Shown here: positions 31,146-38,658 of the stretch, in pieces
Layout of the letters: every line of letters begins with the position of its first letter
Position numbering within the stretch: position 1 is the stretch's first letter
Source of the DNA: an uncultured Clostridia bacterium
GTDB lineage: Bacteria; Bacillota; Clostridia; Christensenellales; Borkfalkiaceae
Length of the DNA stretch: 39,369 nt
NCBI GenBank assembly: GCA_947630035.1
Contig: CANRFW010000003.1
Span: forward strand, 1-39,369
Direction: 5' to 3'
Position numbers and translations under genes: made by a program
Notes under the pieces: generated by a model
The model's database searches: none
What the model was told of the DNA's origin: nothing
The model's input: only the letters and a program-made list of their open reading frames with translations

Positions 31146-32189
31146 TCACACCGCCTTGGCGAACTTCTTCTTGTTTTTGAGCTGCGTCTCGAGGTCGCTG
31201 CACGCCTCCTGCAATTCCTCGGGGGTCTCGCTGACGTCCACGCCGTCGAGAATGTTCTGGAGACGGTACTCCGTTGCGAGATAGCGGATGGTCTGATAGC
31301 CGATGACGGTGGTGAGGGTGCCGTTGACAAGCCCCTGCACGGAGGAATCGACGATCGCCGAGATCGCCGTACCGAGGAAGGGAATGCTCTTGACCGCGTC
31401 CCCCATCGTCTTGACGACGGTGCCGCCGAGGTTGATCCCCCCCACGCCGTAAGCTACGAGCGCATTCTGAAGCACGGAGCAGAAAATGCGGAAGAGGCGG
31501 GCGTCCGAGGGGCGGAACCCATAGAGGAAGACGAGGTCCTTCACGAGCTGCAAATTGACGAAAACGACGAGGAGGGTGTCGATTTTCGCCGTCTGCGAGA
31601 GGGCGGAGTAGGTCGCCGAGCGCATCGAACTGCGGAAGATGAGATCCTTTGCGGACTTTTTCACCGAGCCGCCGTAGAGGCGGGTGAGGTTGCGCTTTAA
31701 GCCCTCGTCGTCCCCCTCGCGGAGGCAGTCCGCCATGCGGGCGACCGTCTCCGAATCGTACCAGCCGACGCCGTCCACGCTCGCCGTGAGTTCGATCATC
31801 TTCTCCGCGATCTCCCGCCGCACCTTCTTATTGTGCCGCTTGGCGGCACGGGCGGAGTAGGCATTGACGTTCGTCTCGAAACGGGGGGCGTTCATCACCC
31901 GCGCGACGGGCACGATATAGAGGAGAATGAAGAGGAGCAGGAAGACGCCGCCCGCAACGTAACCCGCATATTCGTTCACTTTATATACTTCGAGGGAGAC
32001 GAAGAAGAGGAGAGCGAAAAGGGCAAGCCCGACGATGACGGCGGCGAGCCGCAGCATCCCCCGTGCGCCGCGGGTGTTCTGCCTGCGGGCGTACTTCCTC
32101 TCGTATTCATAGATGGAGAGCTTGTTTTCCGTCCCCTGCCCTTTGCTCTCGGCGTCCTTTACGGGAACGAGCGCTTTGTCTTTCTTCAT
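31146..32189 (-). CDS. DUF697 (YcjF-type) membrane protein
   Basis: The product is 347 residues from ATG 32189, where GGAGG lies 5-6 bases upstream; a longer frame to 32243 would begin upstream of or within the promoter. Two membrane helices (about 44-65 and 78-98) follow a basic N-terminus. Residues about 190-290 carry a DUF697 pattern (ALSQTAKIDTLLVVFVNLQL, YGFRPSDARLFRIFCSVLQN, AISAIVDSSVQGLVNG). DUF697 proteins are often linked to GTPases and envelope stress in other bacteria, but their biochemical role is unknown. It is the first gene of an operon with lgt (19-base gap) and the CPBP protease. Confidence 0.85.
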   Translation of the reverse strand: MKKDKALVPVKDAESKGQGTENKLSIYEYERKYARRQNTRGARGMLRLAAVIVGLALFALLFFVSLEVYKVNEYAGYVAGGVFLLLFILLYIVPVARVMNAPRFETNVNAYSARAAKRHNKKVRREIAEKMIELTASVDGVGWYDSETVARMADCLREGDDEGLKRNLTRLYGGSVKKSAKDLIFRSSMRSATYSALSQTAKIDTLLVVFVNLQLVKDLVFLYGFRPSDARLFRIFCSVLQNALVAYGVGGINLGGTVVKTMGDAVKSIPFLGTAISAIVDSSVQGLVNGTLTTVIGYQTIRYLATEYRLQNILDGVDVSETPEELQEACSDLETQLKNKKKFAKAV

Positions 32190-32233
32190 GGGTGCCTCCG
32201 TGCGGGAAGGGTCTTTTCCCCCCGCCGTAAAAT

Positions 32234-32262
32234 ATTGTAGCACGGCGCGGCGGTTTTGTCAA
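32234..32262 (-). promoter_or_regulatory. Promoter of the DUF697-lgt-CPBP operon
   Basis: On the minus strand TTGACA (32257-32262), a 17-base spacer and TACAAT (32234-32239) lie about 45 bases before the ATG at 32189. It is back to back with the plus-strand promoter at 32277-32305; the two -35 boxes are 14 bases apart. Confidence 0.85.
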
Positions 32263-32276
32263 CGGGGAGGAAACGC

Positions 32277-32305
32277 TTGCAATTTTTTTCCGTATATGTT
32301 ATAAT
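32277..32305 (+). promoter_or_regulatory. Promoter with leaderless spacing upstream of zinc-ribbon gene
   Basis: TTGCAA (32277-32282), a 17-base spacer and TATAAT (32300-32305) are followed by only six bases (TCCCCC) before the ATG at 32312. Transcription should start at or beside the start codon, and no ribosome site is present, matching the spacing seen at 29374. Confidence 0.85.
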
Positions 32306-32311
32306 TCCCCC

Positions 32312-32596
32312 ATGAGAAAAGACGAAGAAAAAGCGGCAAAGAAGGCGGCGCGCGAGGAAAAGCGCGCGGAGAAGAGAAAGCGGGCAATGGAGAGACATAT
32401 CGTCTCCTGCCCCCATTGCGGGAAAGAGGTACTCGACCACATGACGGAGTGCCCCTTCTGCCACGGGCAACTCACCCCGCTCGGCTACGGCGGGAGGGAC
32501 GAGAAGAAGTTCAAGATCGCCCGCATCGTCACCTACTCCGTGCTGTTCGCAATCGCAATCGCCGTCGTTGTCGTCATGTTCGTCGTCGCAAATTAG
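32312..32596 (+). CDS. Small zinc-ribbon, C-terminally membrane-anchored protein
   Basis: The product is 94 residues. The first 27 residues are a Lys/Glu/Arg/Ala helix. A four-Cys zinc ribbon follows (CPHCGKEV and CPFCHG; Cys33, 36, 47, 50). A single membrane helix fills residues 70-92 (RIVTYSVLFAIAIAVVVVMF), ending VVAN. This layout suggests a cytoplasmic zinc-binding head tethered to the membrane. The function is unknown. Translation probably begins on a leaderless mRNA. The tex gene starts 10 bases after its stop, so the two share a transcript. Confidence 0.85.
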   Translation: MRKDEEKAAKKAAREEKRAEKRKRAMERHIVSCPHCGKEVLDHMTECPFCHGQLTPLGYGGRDEKKFKIARIVTYSVLFAIAIAVVVVMFVVAN

Positions 32597-32606
32597 AGAG
32601 GACCCT

Positions 32607-34796
32607 ATGGAAGAAGCACAGGCCAAGACGGAGCGGATCGTCTCCCTTCTCGCCGCCGAATTTTCAAAACCCGAACAGCATGTGAGAAATATCGTACAGC
32701 TCCTTGACGAGGGAAACACCGTCCCCTTCATCGCCCGCTACCGCAAGGAGATGCACGGCACGACGGACGACCAGACCATCCGCGGCATTGCGGACAGGCT
32801 CGTGTATCTGCGCAACCTCGAGGCGCGGCGCACCGAAGTAAAGAACGCCGTGGCGGGACAGGGAAAACTCACGGAGGAGCTTTCCGCCGCCATCGACAGG
32901 GCCTCGACCCTCGCCGAAGTGGAGGACTTGTACCGTCCCTATAAACAGAAGCGCAGAACGCGGGCGACCGTCGCAAAGGAAAAGGGACTTGAGCCCCTCG
33001 CCCTCCTCCTCTCCGGTCACCCCGAGCTGGACCCCGCCGCCGAGGCGGCGAACTTCGTCGACCCCGAAAAGGGGGTGAATACCGCGGAGGAAGCGCTCGC
33101 GGGGGCAAGCGACATCCTCGCCGAGAACATTTCGGACGATGCCGCGATCCGCAAGGCGCTCCGCCTCTTCTACGAACAGCGCGGATTCCTCTGCGCGGAG
33201 GCGGCAAAGAGTGCGGATAAAGACGGCGTCTATTCGACCTACTACGGATTTTCCTCCCCCATCGGCAAATTACAGGGGTATCAGGTGCTTGCCCTCAACC
33301 GCGGCGAGCGGGAGGAAGCCTTGAAAGTCTCCCTCGAAGTGGACCGCCTCGGCGCGGCGGAGCTTGTCGTGCGGAAGACGGCAAAGCAGGGGAAGGCCGC
33401 CTCCTTCCTCCGCGGGGCGGCGGAGGACGCATATGAGCGTCTCCTCGCTCCCTCCCTCGAACGGGAGGTGCGGGCGAGCCTCACCGACAAGGCGAACGAG
33501 GGCGCGATCGGGCAGTTCGCCCTCAACTTAAAGCCCCTCCTCATGCAGCCCCCCGTGAAGGGATTCGTGACCATGGGGCTGGACCCCGGCTACCGCATGG
33601 GGTGCAAAGTCGCCGTGGTGGACGGCACGGGCAAGGTCCTCGATACCGCCGTCGTCTACCCCTCCCACGGGGAACGGCAGAAACGGGAGTGCATCGAGAC
33701 GCTCGCCCGTCTCATCAAAAAGCACCGCGTGGCGCACATCGCCATCGGCAACGGCACGGCGAGCCGCGAGACCGAGCAGATGACCAACGAACTCATCGCG
33801 GATCTCGGACATGGTGCGGGGGTCTCGTATGCGATCGTCAACGAAGCGGGGGCCTCGGTGTACTCCGCCTCCCCTCTCGGCGCAAAGGAATTTCCCGAAT
33901 ACGACGTGAACCTCCGCTCGGCGATCTCCATCGCGAGAAGATTGCAGGACCCCCTCGCCGAACTCGTAAAGATCGATCCCAAGTCCATAGGCGTCGGGCA
34001 ATATCAGCACGACGTGCCCGAAAAGCGGCTCTCCGAGACCCTCGGCGGCGTGGTGGAAGACTGCGTGAATGCCGTCGGTGTAGACCTCAACACGGCGTCC
34101 GCCCCCCTCCTCGCCCGCGTCTCGGGACTGAATGCCTCCGTCGCCGAAAATGTGGTGAAGTACCGCGAGGAACACGGCTCTTTCCGCTCCCGCCGCGAAC
34201 TCATCAAGGTGAAGGGGCTGGGCGAAAAGGCGTATGAACAGTGCGCGGGATTCCTGCGCGTCCCCGAGAGCGAGCGCGTTCTCGACAACACCGCCGTCCA
34301 CCCCGAGAGCTACGGGGCGGCGGAGACGCTCCTTGCCCTCCTCGGCTATACGATGGAGGACGTGCGCGCGGGCAGGCTCGGCGAACTCGCCGAAAAACTC
34401 AAAGTTTACGGTGCAGAGCGCGCCGCGAAGGAGTGCGGCGTGGGCGTTCCCACCTTGCGGGACGTCGCCGCCGAACTCATGAAACCGGGGCGGGACCCCC
34501 GCGACGAACTCCCCCCTCCCCTCCTCCGCACCGACGTACTCGAGATCAAAGACCTGAAGCCCGGCATGGAACTCAAAGGCACGGTGCGCAACGTGATCGA
34601 CTTCGGCGCATTCGTGGATATCGGCGTCCATCAGGACGGGCTTGTCCACATTTCGCAGATCTCCGATAAGTTCATCCGCCACCCCTCCGAAGCGCTCTCC
34701 GTGGGACAGGTCGTCACCGTCTGGGTGCTTGACGTGGACCTCAAAAAGAACCGCATCTCCCTCACGATGAAGAAGGACCGCGCAAAGAAGAATTGA
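32607..34796 (+). CDS. tex: Tex-family RNA-binding transcription accessory protein
   Basis: The product is 729 residues, the usual Tex length, from ATG 32607 with GAGAGG about 6 bases upstream. Visible domains in order: the Tex N-terminal region (VRNIVQLLDEGNTVPFIARY, YRKEMHG), the YqgF RNase H-like domain (TMGLDPGYRMGCKVAVVDGT), the helix-hairpin-helix region (VGVDLNTASAPLLARVSGL, FRSRRELIKVKGLGEKAYEQ) and a C-terminal S1 RNA-binding domain (LKGTVRNVIDFGAFVDIGVH). Tex proteins bind RNA and influence transcription and translation; many Gram-positive species have one copy. It follows the zinc-ribbon gene in the same transcription unit. Confidence 0.97.
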   Translation: MEEAQAKTERIVSLLAAEFSKPEQHVRNIVQLLDEGNTVPFIARYRKEMHGTTDDQTIRGIADRLVYLRNLEARRTEVKNAVAGQGKLTEELSAAIDRASTLAEVEDLYRPYKQKRRTRATVAKEKGLEPLALLLSGHPELDPAAEAANFVDPEKGVNTAEEALAGASDILAENISDDAAIRKALRLFYEQRGFLCAEAAKSADKDGVYSTYYGFSSPIGKLQGYQVLALNRGEREEALKVSLEVDRLGAAELVVRKTAKQGKAASFLRGAAEDAYERLLAPSLEREVRASLTDKANEGAIGQFALNLKPLLMQPPVKGFVTMGLDPGYRMGCKVAVVDGTGKVLDTAVVYPSHGERQKRECIETLARLIKKHRVAHIAIGNGTASRETEQMTNELIADLGHGAGVSYAIVNEAGASVYSASPLGAKEFPEYDVNLRSAISIARRLQDPLAELVKIDPKSIGVGQYQHDVPEKRLSETLGGVVEDCVNAVGVDLNTASAPLLARVSGLNASVAENVVKYREEHGSFRSRRELIKVKGLGEKAYEQCAGFLRVPESERVLDNTAVHPESYGAAETLLALLGYTMEDVRAGRLGELAEKLKVYGAERAAKECGVGVPTLRDVAAELMKPGRDPRDELPPPLLRTDVLEIKDLKPGMELKGTVRNVIDFGAFVDIGVHQDGLVHISQISDKFIRHPSEALSVGQVVTVWVLDVDLKKNRISLTMKKDRAKKN

Positions 34797-34806
34797 ACGA
34801 AAACGC

Positions 34807-34830
34807 GCCCTTGCCATTCGGCAAGGGCGT
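34807..34830. terminator. Hairpin after tex
   Basis: CGCCCTTGCC and GGCAAGGGCG form a perfect 10-bp stem with an ATTC loop, 10 bases after the tex stop. The plus-strand tail is only TT then A-rich, so it is weak as a classical terminator. The same stem recurs at 35217-35240, which suggests a mobile or dispersed hairpin used as a terminator. Confidence 0.55.
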
Positions 34831-34846
34831 TAAAAATGCAACTATG

Positions 34847-35253
34847 CAGCACTCGCGGAAAAGATTTGCCGCCCTGAATTCGAACCCTCACCCCTACCCC
34901 TCCCCCTTCGAAAGGGGGAGGGCAAGACGGGGGCCTCCCCTTCGAAAGGGGGCAAGAGAGGAATGGCTCGTTCTCTTAAAGAGGGGGGCAAGACGGGGCG
35001 GCAAAGATTTTCCGCGAAGAGGAGCCGCAGGCGCAAAAGACAAAGAGATTGCCATAAAGCAACCCCTTAATAAATTGCAATTCCGCAGCACTCGCGGAAA
35101 AGATTTGCCGCCCTGAATTGGGACCCTCACCCCTACCCCTCCCCCTTCGAAAGGGGGAGGGCAAGGCGGGGGCGGCAAAGATTTTTCGCGAAGAGGAGCA
35201 ACCGACGCATAAAGTGCGCCCTTGCCGTTCGGCAAGGGCGTTAAAAATGCGTC
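34847..35253. repeat. Duplicated intergenic repeat with long hairpin
   Basis: This gene-free stretch contains two near-identical units of about 88 bases (34847-34934 and 35085-35173). Each begins GCAGCACTCGCGGAAAAGAT and carries a CCCTCACCCCTACCCCTCCC block whose C-tract pairs with a following G-tract around TTCGAA. Between them are further C/G-tract and GCAAAGATTTTCCGCGAAGA sequences. At 35204-35253 the CGCCCTTGCC hairpin seen after tex is extended by outer arms GACGCAT/ATGCGTC. No gene is supported in this region. Confidence 0.75.
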
Positions 35254-35265
35254 GCGTTGCGACGA

Positions 35266-35340
35266 TGGAGGCGCCACCCGGATTTGAACCGGGGAGTCAG
35301 GGTTTTGCAGACCCTTGCCTTACCACTTGGCTATGGCGCC
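35266..35340 (-). tRNA. tRNA-Cys (anticodon GCA)
   Basis: The minus strand folds as a cloverleaf: acceptor GGCGCC pairs with GGCGCC before T-CCA, D-arm AGCCAAGTGGTAAGGC, anticodon arm AGGGT-CTGCAAA-ACCCT, and T-arm CCCGGTTCAAATCCGGG. The CCA end is encoded. It is the last of three tRNA genes. Confidence 0.97.
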
Positions 35341-35372
35341 GTAAAAAACAACAGTGCGGACGCTGCTGTGTC

Positions 35373-35447
35373 TGGAGCGGGAAACGAGATTTGAACCCGC
35401 GACATCCACCTTGGCAAGGTGGCGCTCTACCACTGAGCTATTCCCGC
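35373..35447 (-). tRNA. tRNA-Gly (anticodon GCC)
   Basis: The minus strand reads GCGGGAATAGCTCAGTGGTA at the 5' end, with anticodon arm CCACC-TTGCCAA-GGTGG and T-arm GCGGGTTCAAATCTCGT. Acceptor GCGGGAA pairs with TTCCCGC, and CCA is encoded. It is the middle gene of the cluster. Confidence 0.97.
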
Positions 35448-35470
35448 ATAATGAGCTTTCCGCACTGTTA

Positions 35471-35546
35471 TGGTGGAAGTTATAGGACTCGAACCTATGA
35501 CCCTTTGCTTGTAAGGCAAATGCTCTCCCAGCTGAGCTAAACTTCC
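35471..35546 (-). tRNA. tRNA-Val (anticodon TAC)
   Basis: The minus strand reads GGAAGTTTAGCTCAGCTGGG at the 5' end, with anticodon arm TTTGC-CTTACAA-GCAAA and T-arm ATAGGTTCGAGTCCTAT. Acceptor GGAAGTT pairs with AACTTCC, and CCA is encoded. It is the first gene of the cluster, 13 bases after the promoter -10 box. Confidence 0.97.
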
Positions 35547-35559
35547 GAACTGCTTGATA

Positions 35560-35588
35560 AATATAACACAATCGGAGCAAGATTGCAA
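35560..35588 (-). promoter_or_regulatory. Promoter of the tRNA cluster
   Basis: On the minus strand TTGCAA (35583-35588), a 17-base spacer and TATATT (35560-35565) lie just upstream of tRNA-Val. The three tRNA genes have short gaps and no internal promoter that I can see. Confidence 0.75.
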
Positions 35589-35675
35589 GCGATTTTTTAT
35601 GCGATTTACGATTTTTCCGAAAATTTTCTCGATTTTCCCCGCATGCCTGCCGTAAAAAGAATTCGGGCGTCCCGG

Positions 35676-35704
35676 TTGACATTTTCTCTGTGCCGTGTTA
35701 CAAT
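35676..35704 (+). promoter_or_regulatory. Promoter of the rubrerythrin gene
   Basis: TTGACA (35676-35681), a 17-base spacer and TACAAT (35699-35704) give a near-consensus promoter about 40 bases before the ATG at 35745. No PerR-like palindrome is obvious in it. Confidence 0.85.
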
Positions 35705-35744
35705 ACCCTTGCGGATACGATCCCGCAAAAAAGGAGAAAAGAAG

Positions 35745-36287
35745 ATGGGCAAGAATCCCTACAAAGGCACCAAGACCGAGAAGAACCTCCGCGAGGCATT
35801 CGCGGGCGAGAGCCAGGCGCGCAACAAGTACACCTATTTTGCATCCGTCGCCAAGAAAGCGGGCTACGAGCAGATTGCGGCGCTGTTTCTGAAGACCGCC
35901 GAGAACGAGAAAGAACACGCAAAACTTTGGTTCAAGGCGCTCGGGGAGCTGGGCGACACCAAGGAAAACCTCCTCGCCGCCGCCGAGGGCGAGAACGCCG
36001 AATGGACGGATATGTACGAGCGCATGGCGCGCGAAGCGGATGAGGAGGGCTTCCACGAACTCGCCGCCCAATTCCGCGGGGTAGCCGCCATCGAGAAGGC
36101 GCACGAGGAGAGGTACCGCGCCCTCTTGAAGAATGTGGAGACCGCGCAGGTCTTCGAAAAGAGCGGCGTGCATGTGTGGGAGTGCCGCAACTGCGGGCAT
36201 ATCGTCGTCGGGACGAAGGCGCCCGAAGTGTGCCCCGTGTGCAACCACCCGCAGGCGTACTTCGAGATCCAAGCCGAGAACTATTGA
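35745..36287 (+). CDS. rbr: Rubrerythrin
   Basis: The product is 180 residues from ATG 35745, with AAAGGAG about 8 bases upstream. The N-terminal ferritin-like diiron domain shows the Glu/His ligand pattern ([54 protein letters not shown]). The C-terminal rubredoxin-like domain has two CxxC knuckles (CRNCGH and CPVCNHPQ) for one iron. The domain order is that of classical rubrerythrin. It reduces hydrogen peroxide to water in anaerobes using electrons from rubredoxin or NADH systems, and it supports an anaerobic lifestyle for the host. It is monocistronic, with its own promoter. Confidence 0.97.
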   Translation: MGKNPYKGTKTEKNLREAFAGESQARNKYTYFASVAKKAGYEQIAALFLKTAENEKEHAKLWFKALGELGDTKENLLAAAEGENAEWTDMYERMAREADEEGFHELAAQFRGVAAIEKAHEERYRALLKNVETAQVFEKSGVHVWECRNCGHIVVGTKAPEVCPVCNHPQAYFEIQAENY

Positions 36288-36350
36288 TTGTTACGGCCCG
36301 CCCGCGGCAGATATCCGTATTTTTTCCGTGATGCGGTCACGCGCAACTCC

Positions 36351-37202
36351 ATGATCAAGACATCGATCCGATTTTTCGACGATATACCGATAAGGGCCGT
36401 TTGGGACAACGAGGATTCCAAATGGTGGTTCTGCGCTGTCGATATCGCCGAGGCGCTCGCGAAGAGCAAGAATCCGCGCTCTTATTGGAATGCGTTAAAG
36501 CGTCGTCATTATGAGTTGTCGACAATTTGTCGACAACTGAAACTCACGGCACGGGACGGGAAATCCTATCTTACCGACGTGGTAGACGCGGGCGGCGTCA
36601 ACACGGTGGTTGCCCTCATCCCCGCCAAAAACCGCGAAAGTTTTGTCCGTTGGCTTTCGGGCATGGGCAGCACCGTTGACGAAAAGAGCAAGCAGAAGGC
36701 ATACGAACTGTTTGAAAGCGGCATGATCGGTGAAATAGAGGTCGGGACAGTCAAGGGCTTGCAACAGATCCACGGCTACATTTTCGGCGGGCTGTTTGAC
36801 TTTGCGGGGCAAATTCGCGGGTTGAATCTTGCAAAAGGCGGCTTTGCCTTTGCACCTGCAATGTACTTAAAAGAAAACCTCGCACGCATTGAGAAAATGC
36901 CCGAAAGCACCCTTGAGGAGATCGTCGAAAAATACGTTGAAATGAATATCGCGCACCCGTTCATGGAAGGGAACGGGCGCAGCACGCGTATCTGGCTCGA
37001 CCTTATTCTGAAAAAGAATTTGCAAAAGTGCGTCGATTGGAGCAAGATAGACAAGCGCGCCTATCTCGACGCCATGCGGAAAAGCCCCGTCGACGCATCG
37101 GATATTTTCAAACTTATCGAGGGTGCGTTGACCGACCGTATCCATGACCGCGAACTGTTTATGAAAGGGATCGATTATTCCTATTATTACGAGGAACCGT
37201 AA
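36351..37202 (+). CDS. Bro-N / Fic domain fusion protein (class III-like Fic)
   Basis: The product is 283 residues from ATG 36351; the only earlier in-frame start is a TTG at 36288 directly after the rubrerythrin stop, and neither has a good ribosome site. Residues 1-125 match a Bro-N domain as in phage antirepressors ([35 protein letters not shown]). Residues 130-283 are a Fic domain: [20 protein letters not shown], then the active-site motif [12 protein letters not shown] (202-213) with catalytic His202. The C-terminal SYYYE (277-281) fits the inhibitory helix motif SxxxE of class III Fic proteins such as Neisseria NmFic. Family knowledge predicts AMP transfer to a target protein, held off by the inhibitory helix. 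The role of the Bro-N part is unknown. Base composition is richer in A+T than upstream genes. Confidence 0.9.
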   Translation: MIKTSIRFFDDIPIRAVWDNEDSKWWFCAVDIAEALAKSKNPRSYWNALKRRHYELSTICRQLKLTARDGKSYLTDVVDAGGVNTVVALIPAKNRESFVRWLSGMGSTVDEKSKQKAYELFESGMIGEIEVGTVKGLQQIHGYIFGGLFDFAGQIRGLNLAKGGFAFAPAMYLKENLARIEKMPESTLEEIVEKYVEMNIAHPFMEGNGRSTRIWLDLILKKNLQKCVDWSKIDKRAYLDAMRKSPVDASDIFKLIEGALTDRIHDRELFMKGIDYSYYYEEP

Positions 37203-37234
37203 CGGCAGCTCGGTTCCCGGAAACAGAACGAAAG

Positions 37235-37263
37235 ACAGCGGGGATATTTTCCCGCTGTTTTTT
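37235..37263 (+). terminator. Intrinsic terminator after the Fic gene
   Basis: ACAGCGGG and CCCGCTGT pair around an 8-base loop, followed by a run of six T (37258-37263), 33 bases after the Fic stop. Confidence 0.9.
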
Positions 37264-37382
37264 CGTGCATTCCGCAATCGTTTGGCGACGGCCGGAAGTC
37301 ATTGCATAGATATTTGAAATATATCGGTTTTTGAGGATTTTCACCCCGATTCTCGGCGGACATTTCGCCCGAAAAATTCAGC

Positions 37383-37412
37383 TTGACAGGACCGCCTTTT
37401 TTGTGTTATACT
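37383..37412 (+). promoter_or_regulatory. Promoter of the structured RNA / membrane-protein transcript
   Basis: TTGACA (37383-37388), an 18-base spacer and TATACT (37407-37412) place the expected transcription start at about 37418-37420, exactly where the RNA closing stem begins. Confidence 0.85.
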
Positions 37413-37418
37413 GTATAT

Positions 37419-37568
37419 GCCAAACCAACTGAATCATTATCGGCAAGAGCTAATTTTTGTTTATACGGGCAATTAGCTTGTTTTACGTTATTCCTTTTGG
37501 ATTTGATAAAATGCAAATCCCTTTCCGGAATAGCGTAGAAAAGTTCTTGCTTATTCGGTTGGTTTGGC
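37419..37568 (+). ncRNA. Structured three-way-junction RNA (unidentified; sRNA or leader)
   Basis: The RNA folds by eye into a compact three-way junction. P1 has 16 consecutive pairs (37419-37434 with 37553-37568, one U-G). After an 8/2 internal loop, P2 has 6 pairs (37443-37448 with 37545-37550). P3 is a hairpin of 7 pairs (37449-37455 with 37471-37477) with a 15-base loop. P4 has 10 pairs (37485-37494 with 37527-37536, one G-U) and, past an internal loop, a 7-pair extension (37499-37505 with 37514-37520). The promoter starts it precisely at P1, and a terminator follows 22 bases after P1. I recognise no Rfam class: T-box, SAM, TPP and c-di-GMP motifs are absent. 6S RNA is an alternative, but 6S is a single bulged hairpin. 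It may be a riboswitch-like leader of the next gene or a stand-alone sRNA. Confidence 0.8.
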
Positions 37569-37590
37569 GACTATCGGGGTTTGTGTTTTT

Positions 37591-37619
37591 GTGCGCTTAC
37601 TTCGGTAGGCGCACTTTTT
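37591..37619 (+). terminator. UUCG-loop intrinsic terminator between RNA and membrane-protein gene
   Basis: GTGCGCTTAC pairs with GTAGGCGCAC (10 pairs, one U-G) around a stable TTCG tetraloop, followed by TTTTTATTTT. It ends the structured RNA or acts as an attenuator, since the ribosome site of the next gene begins only a few bases later. Confidence 0.9.
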
Positions 37620-37642
37620 ATTTTCGGAGGAGGAAAATCACG

Positions 37643-38623
37643 TTGATCAGAACCTATTCGGACAAAAGAATTTATAAGTATTTTAGGATAGTGCTGGGTC
37701 TGTCTGTCGTTTCGCTTTTTATTGCCGTGGTGTCTATCGTTGCGCACGCCTGCGCAACTTTTCTGCACACGCCCAAACCCTCGATGGGGTTCTCGGACAT
37801 TTACAATCTCATAATTTTTTATGCTACGATAATCGCGATTCCAAATTTGGTTCTCTCTTATTCCGCAAGATCATTGAAATCCATCAAGCGAAATGCGGAA
37901 AAACCGCTGGAAGAGCAGTTGGAAGAAAAGAGATGGTATAAGTACTCTGAATCAAAATCGTTCAACGACTTTACAAATACCCTTACTCCTATTATTCTTT
38001 CGTTTGCTCCATATATCCTTCTTGTGTTCTATGGTTTTTTATTTCTTTGTTTCGGCGCTCCGAATCCGGGAGTTTGGGCTCGTATGTGCGGATATATGTT
38101 GCCCTCGCACATATTTGTCTATATAGCCGACGCATTCTTAAAAAACATTTGCATTTTGATCAAAAGAGAATGGAGGGAAACTCCGCCTGAATTTGTAATA
38201 CGGATGCAGGAAGAAAAGGCACAACGGCGGGCGGAACAAATAAAACAAAAGGCAGAGACGGAAAAACAGCGGAAAGACGCGCAATGCCGTTCTTTGCTTC
38301 AAAAGTGCGGAATGCGGTTCTTTATCAAATACTATCGGCAAATCAAAACGTTGCCGCTGCGGGACGTCGTCCTGTCCGAGGTCTATTCCCCCGAGGAAAA
38401 AGAGGAACGGCTGTCTGCCGCCAAACAGATCATAGATTTGAATTTATCGTCGGTTGCGCTGAATATCATTCTCGACGGCTACGGCGAAAGTTTGGAGAGC
38501 GAAGAAATTGAACAGGCAAAAAAGTTGCTCGCCGACATAACGCCCGACGAAGTTCCGCAACCCGACGAGCCGCACGAAACAGAACAAGAGGAGCCGGAAC
38601 TTTACGACCCGTATGACGAATAA
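37643..38623 (+). CDS. Unknown 4-TM protein with charged C-terminal tail
   Basis: The product is 326 residues from a TTG at 37643, supported by GGAGGAGG 9 bases upstream. The longer open frame back to 37457 runs through the structured RNA and terminator, so I reject it. Four membrane helices are likely (FRIVLGLSVVSLFIAVVSIV, YNLIIFYATIIAIPNLVLSY, LTPIILSFAPYILLVFYGFL, and a region near SHIFVYIADAF). Residues about 195-230 form a Lys/Glu/Gln coiled coil (EEKAQRRAEQIKQKAETEK). The C-terminal 30 residues are very acidic. No family is recognised. The gene is A+T-richer than those upstream of 36 kb. It follows the structured RNA and terminator, so expression may depend on readthrough. Confidence 0.8.
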   Translation: MIRTYSDKRIYKYFRIVLGLSVVSLFIAVVSIVAHACATFLHTPKPSMGFSDIYNLIIFYATIIAIPNLVLSYSARSLKSIKRNAEKPLEEQLEEKRWYKYSESKSFNDFTNTLTPIILSFAPYILLVFYGFLFLCFGAPNPGVWARMCGYMLPSHIFVYIADAFLKNICILIKREWRETPPEFVIRMQEEKAQRRAEQIKQKAETEKQRKDAQCRSLLQKCGMRFFIKYYRQIKTLPLRDVVLSEVYSPEEKEERLSAAKQIIDLNLSSVALNIILDGYGESLESEEIEQAKKLLADITPDEVPQPDEPHETEQEEPELYDPYDE

Positions 38624-38658
38624 ACACTCCGTCGGGTTATCATTACAAGGAGGGATCC

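Noticed and set aside
37383-37620. T-box, SAM, TPP, FMN, purine or c-di-GMP riboswitch
   Set aside because: None of their conserved core sequences is present; the fold is a three-way junction with different helices.
37457-37642. N-terminal extension of the 4-TM protein to 37457
   Set aside because: It overlaps the structured RNA and an intrinsic terminator; a strong ribosome site supports the TTG at 37643.
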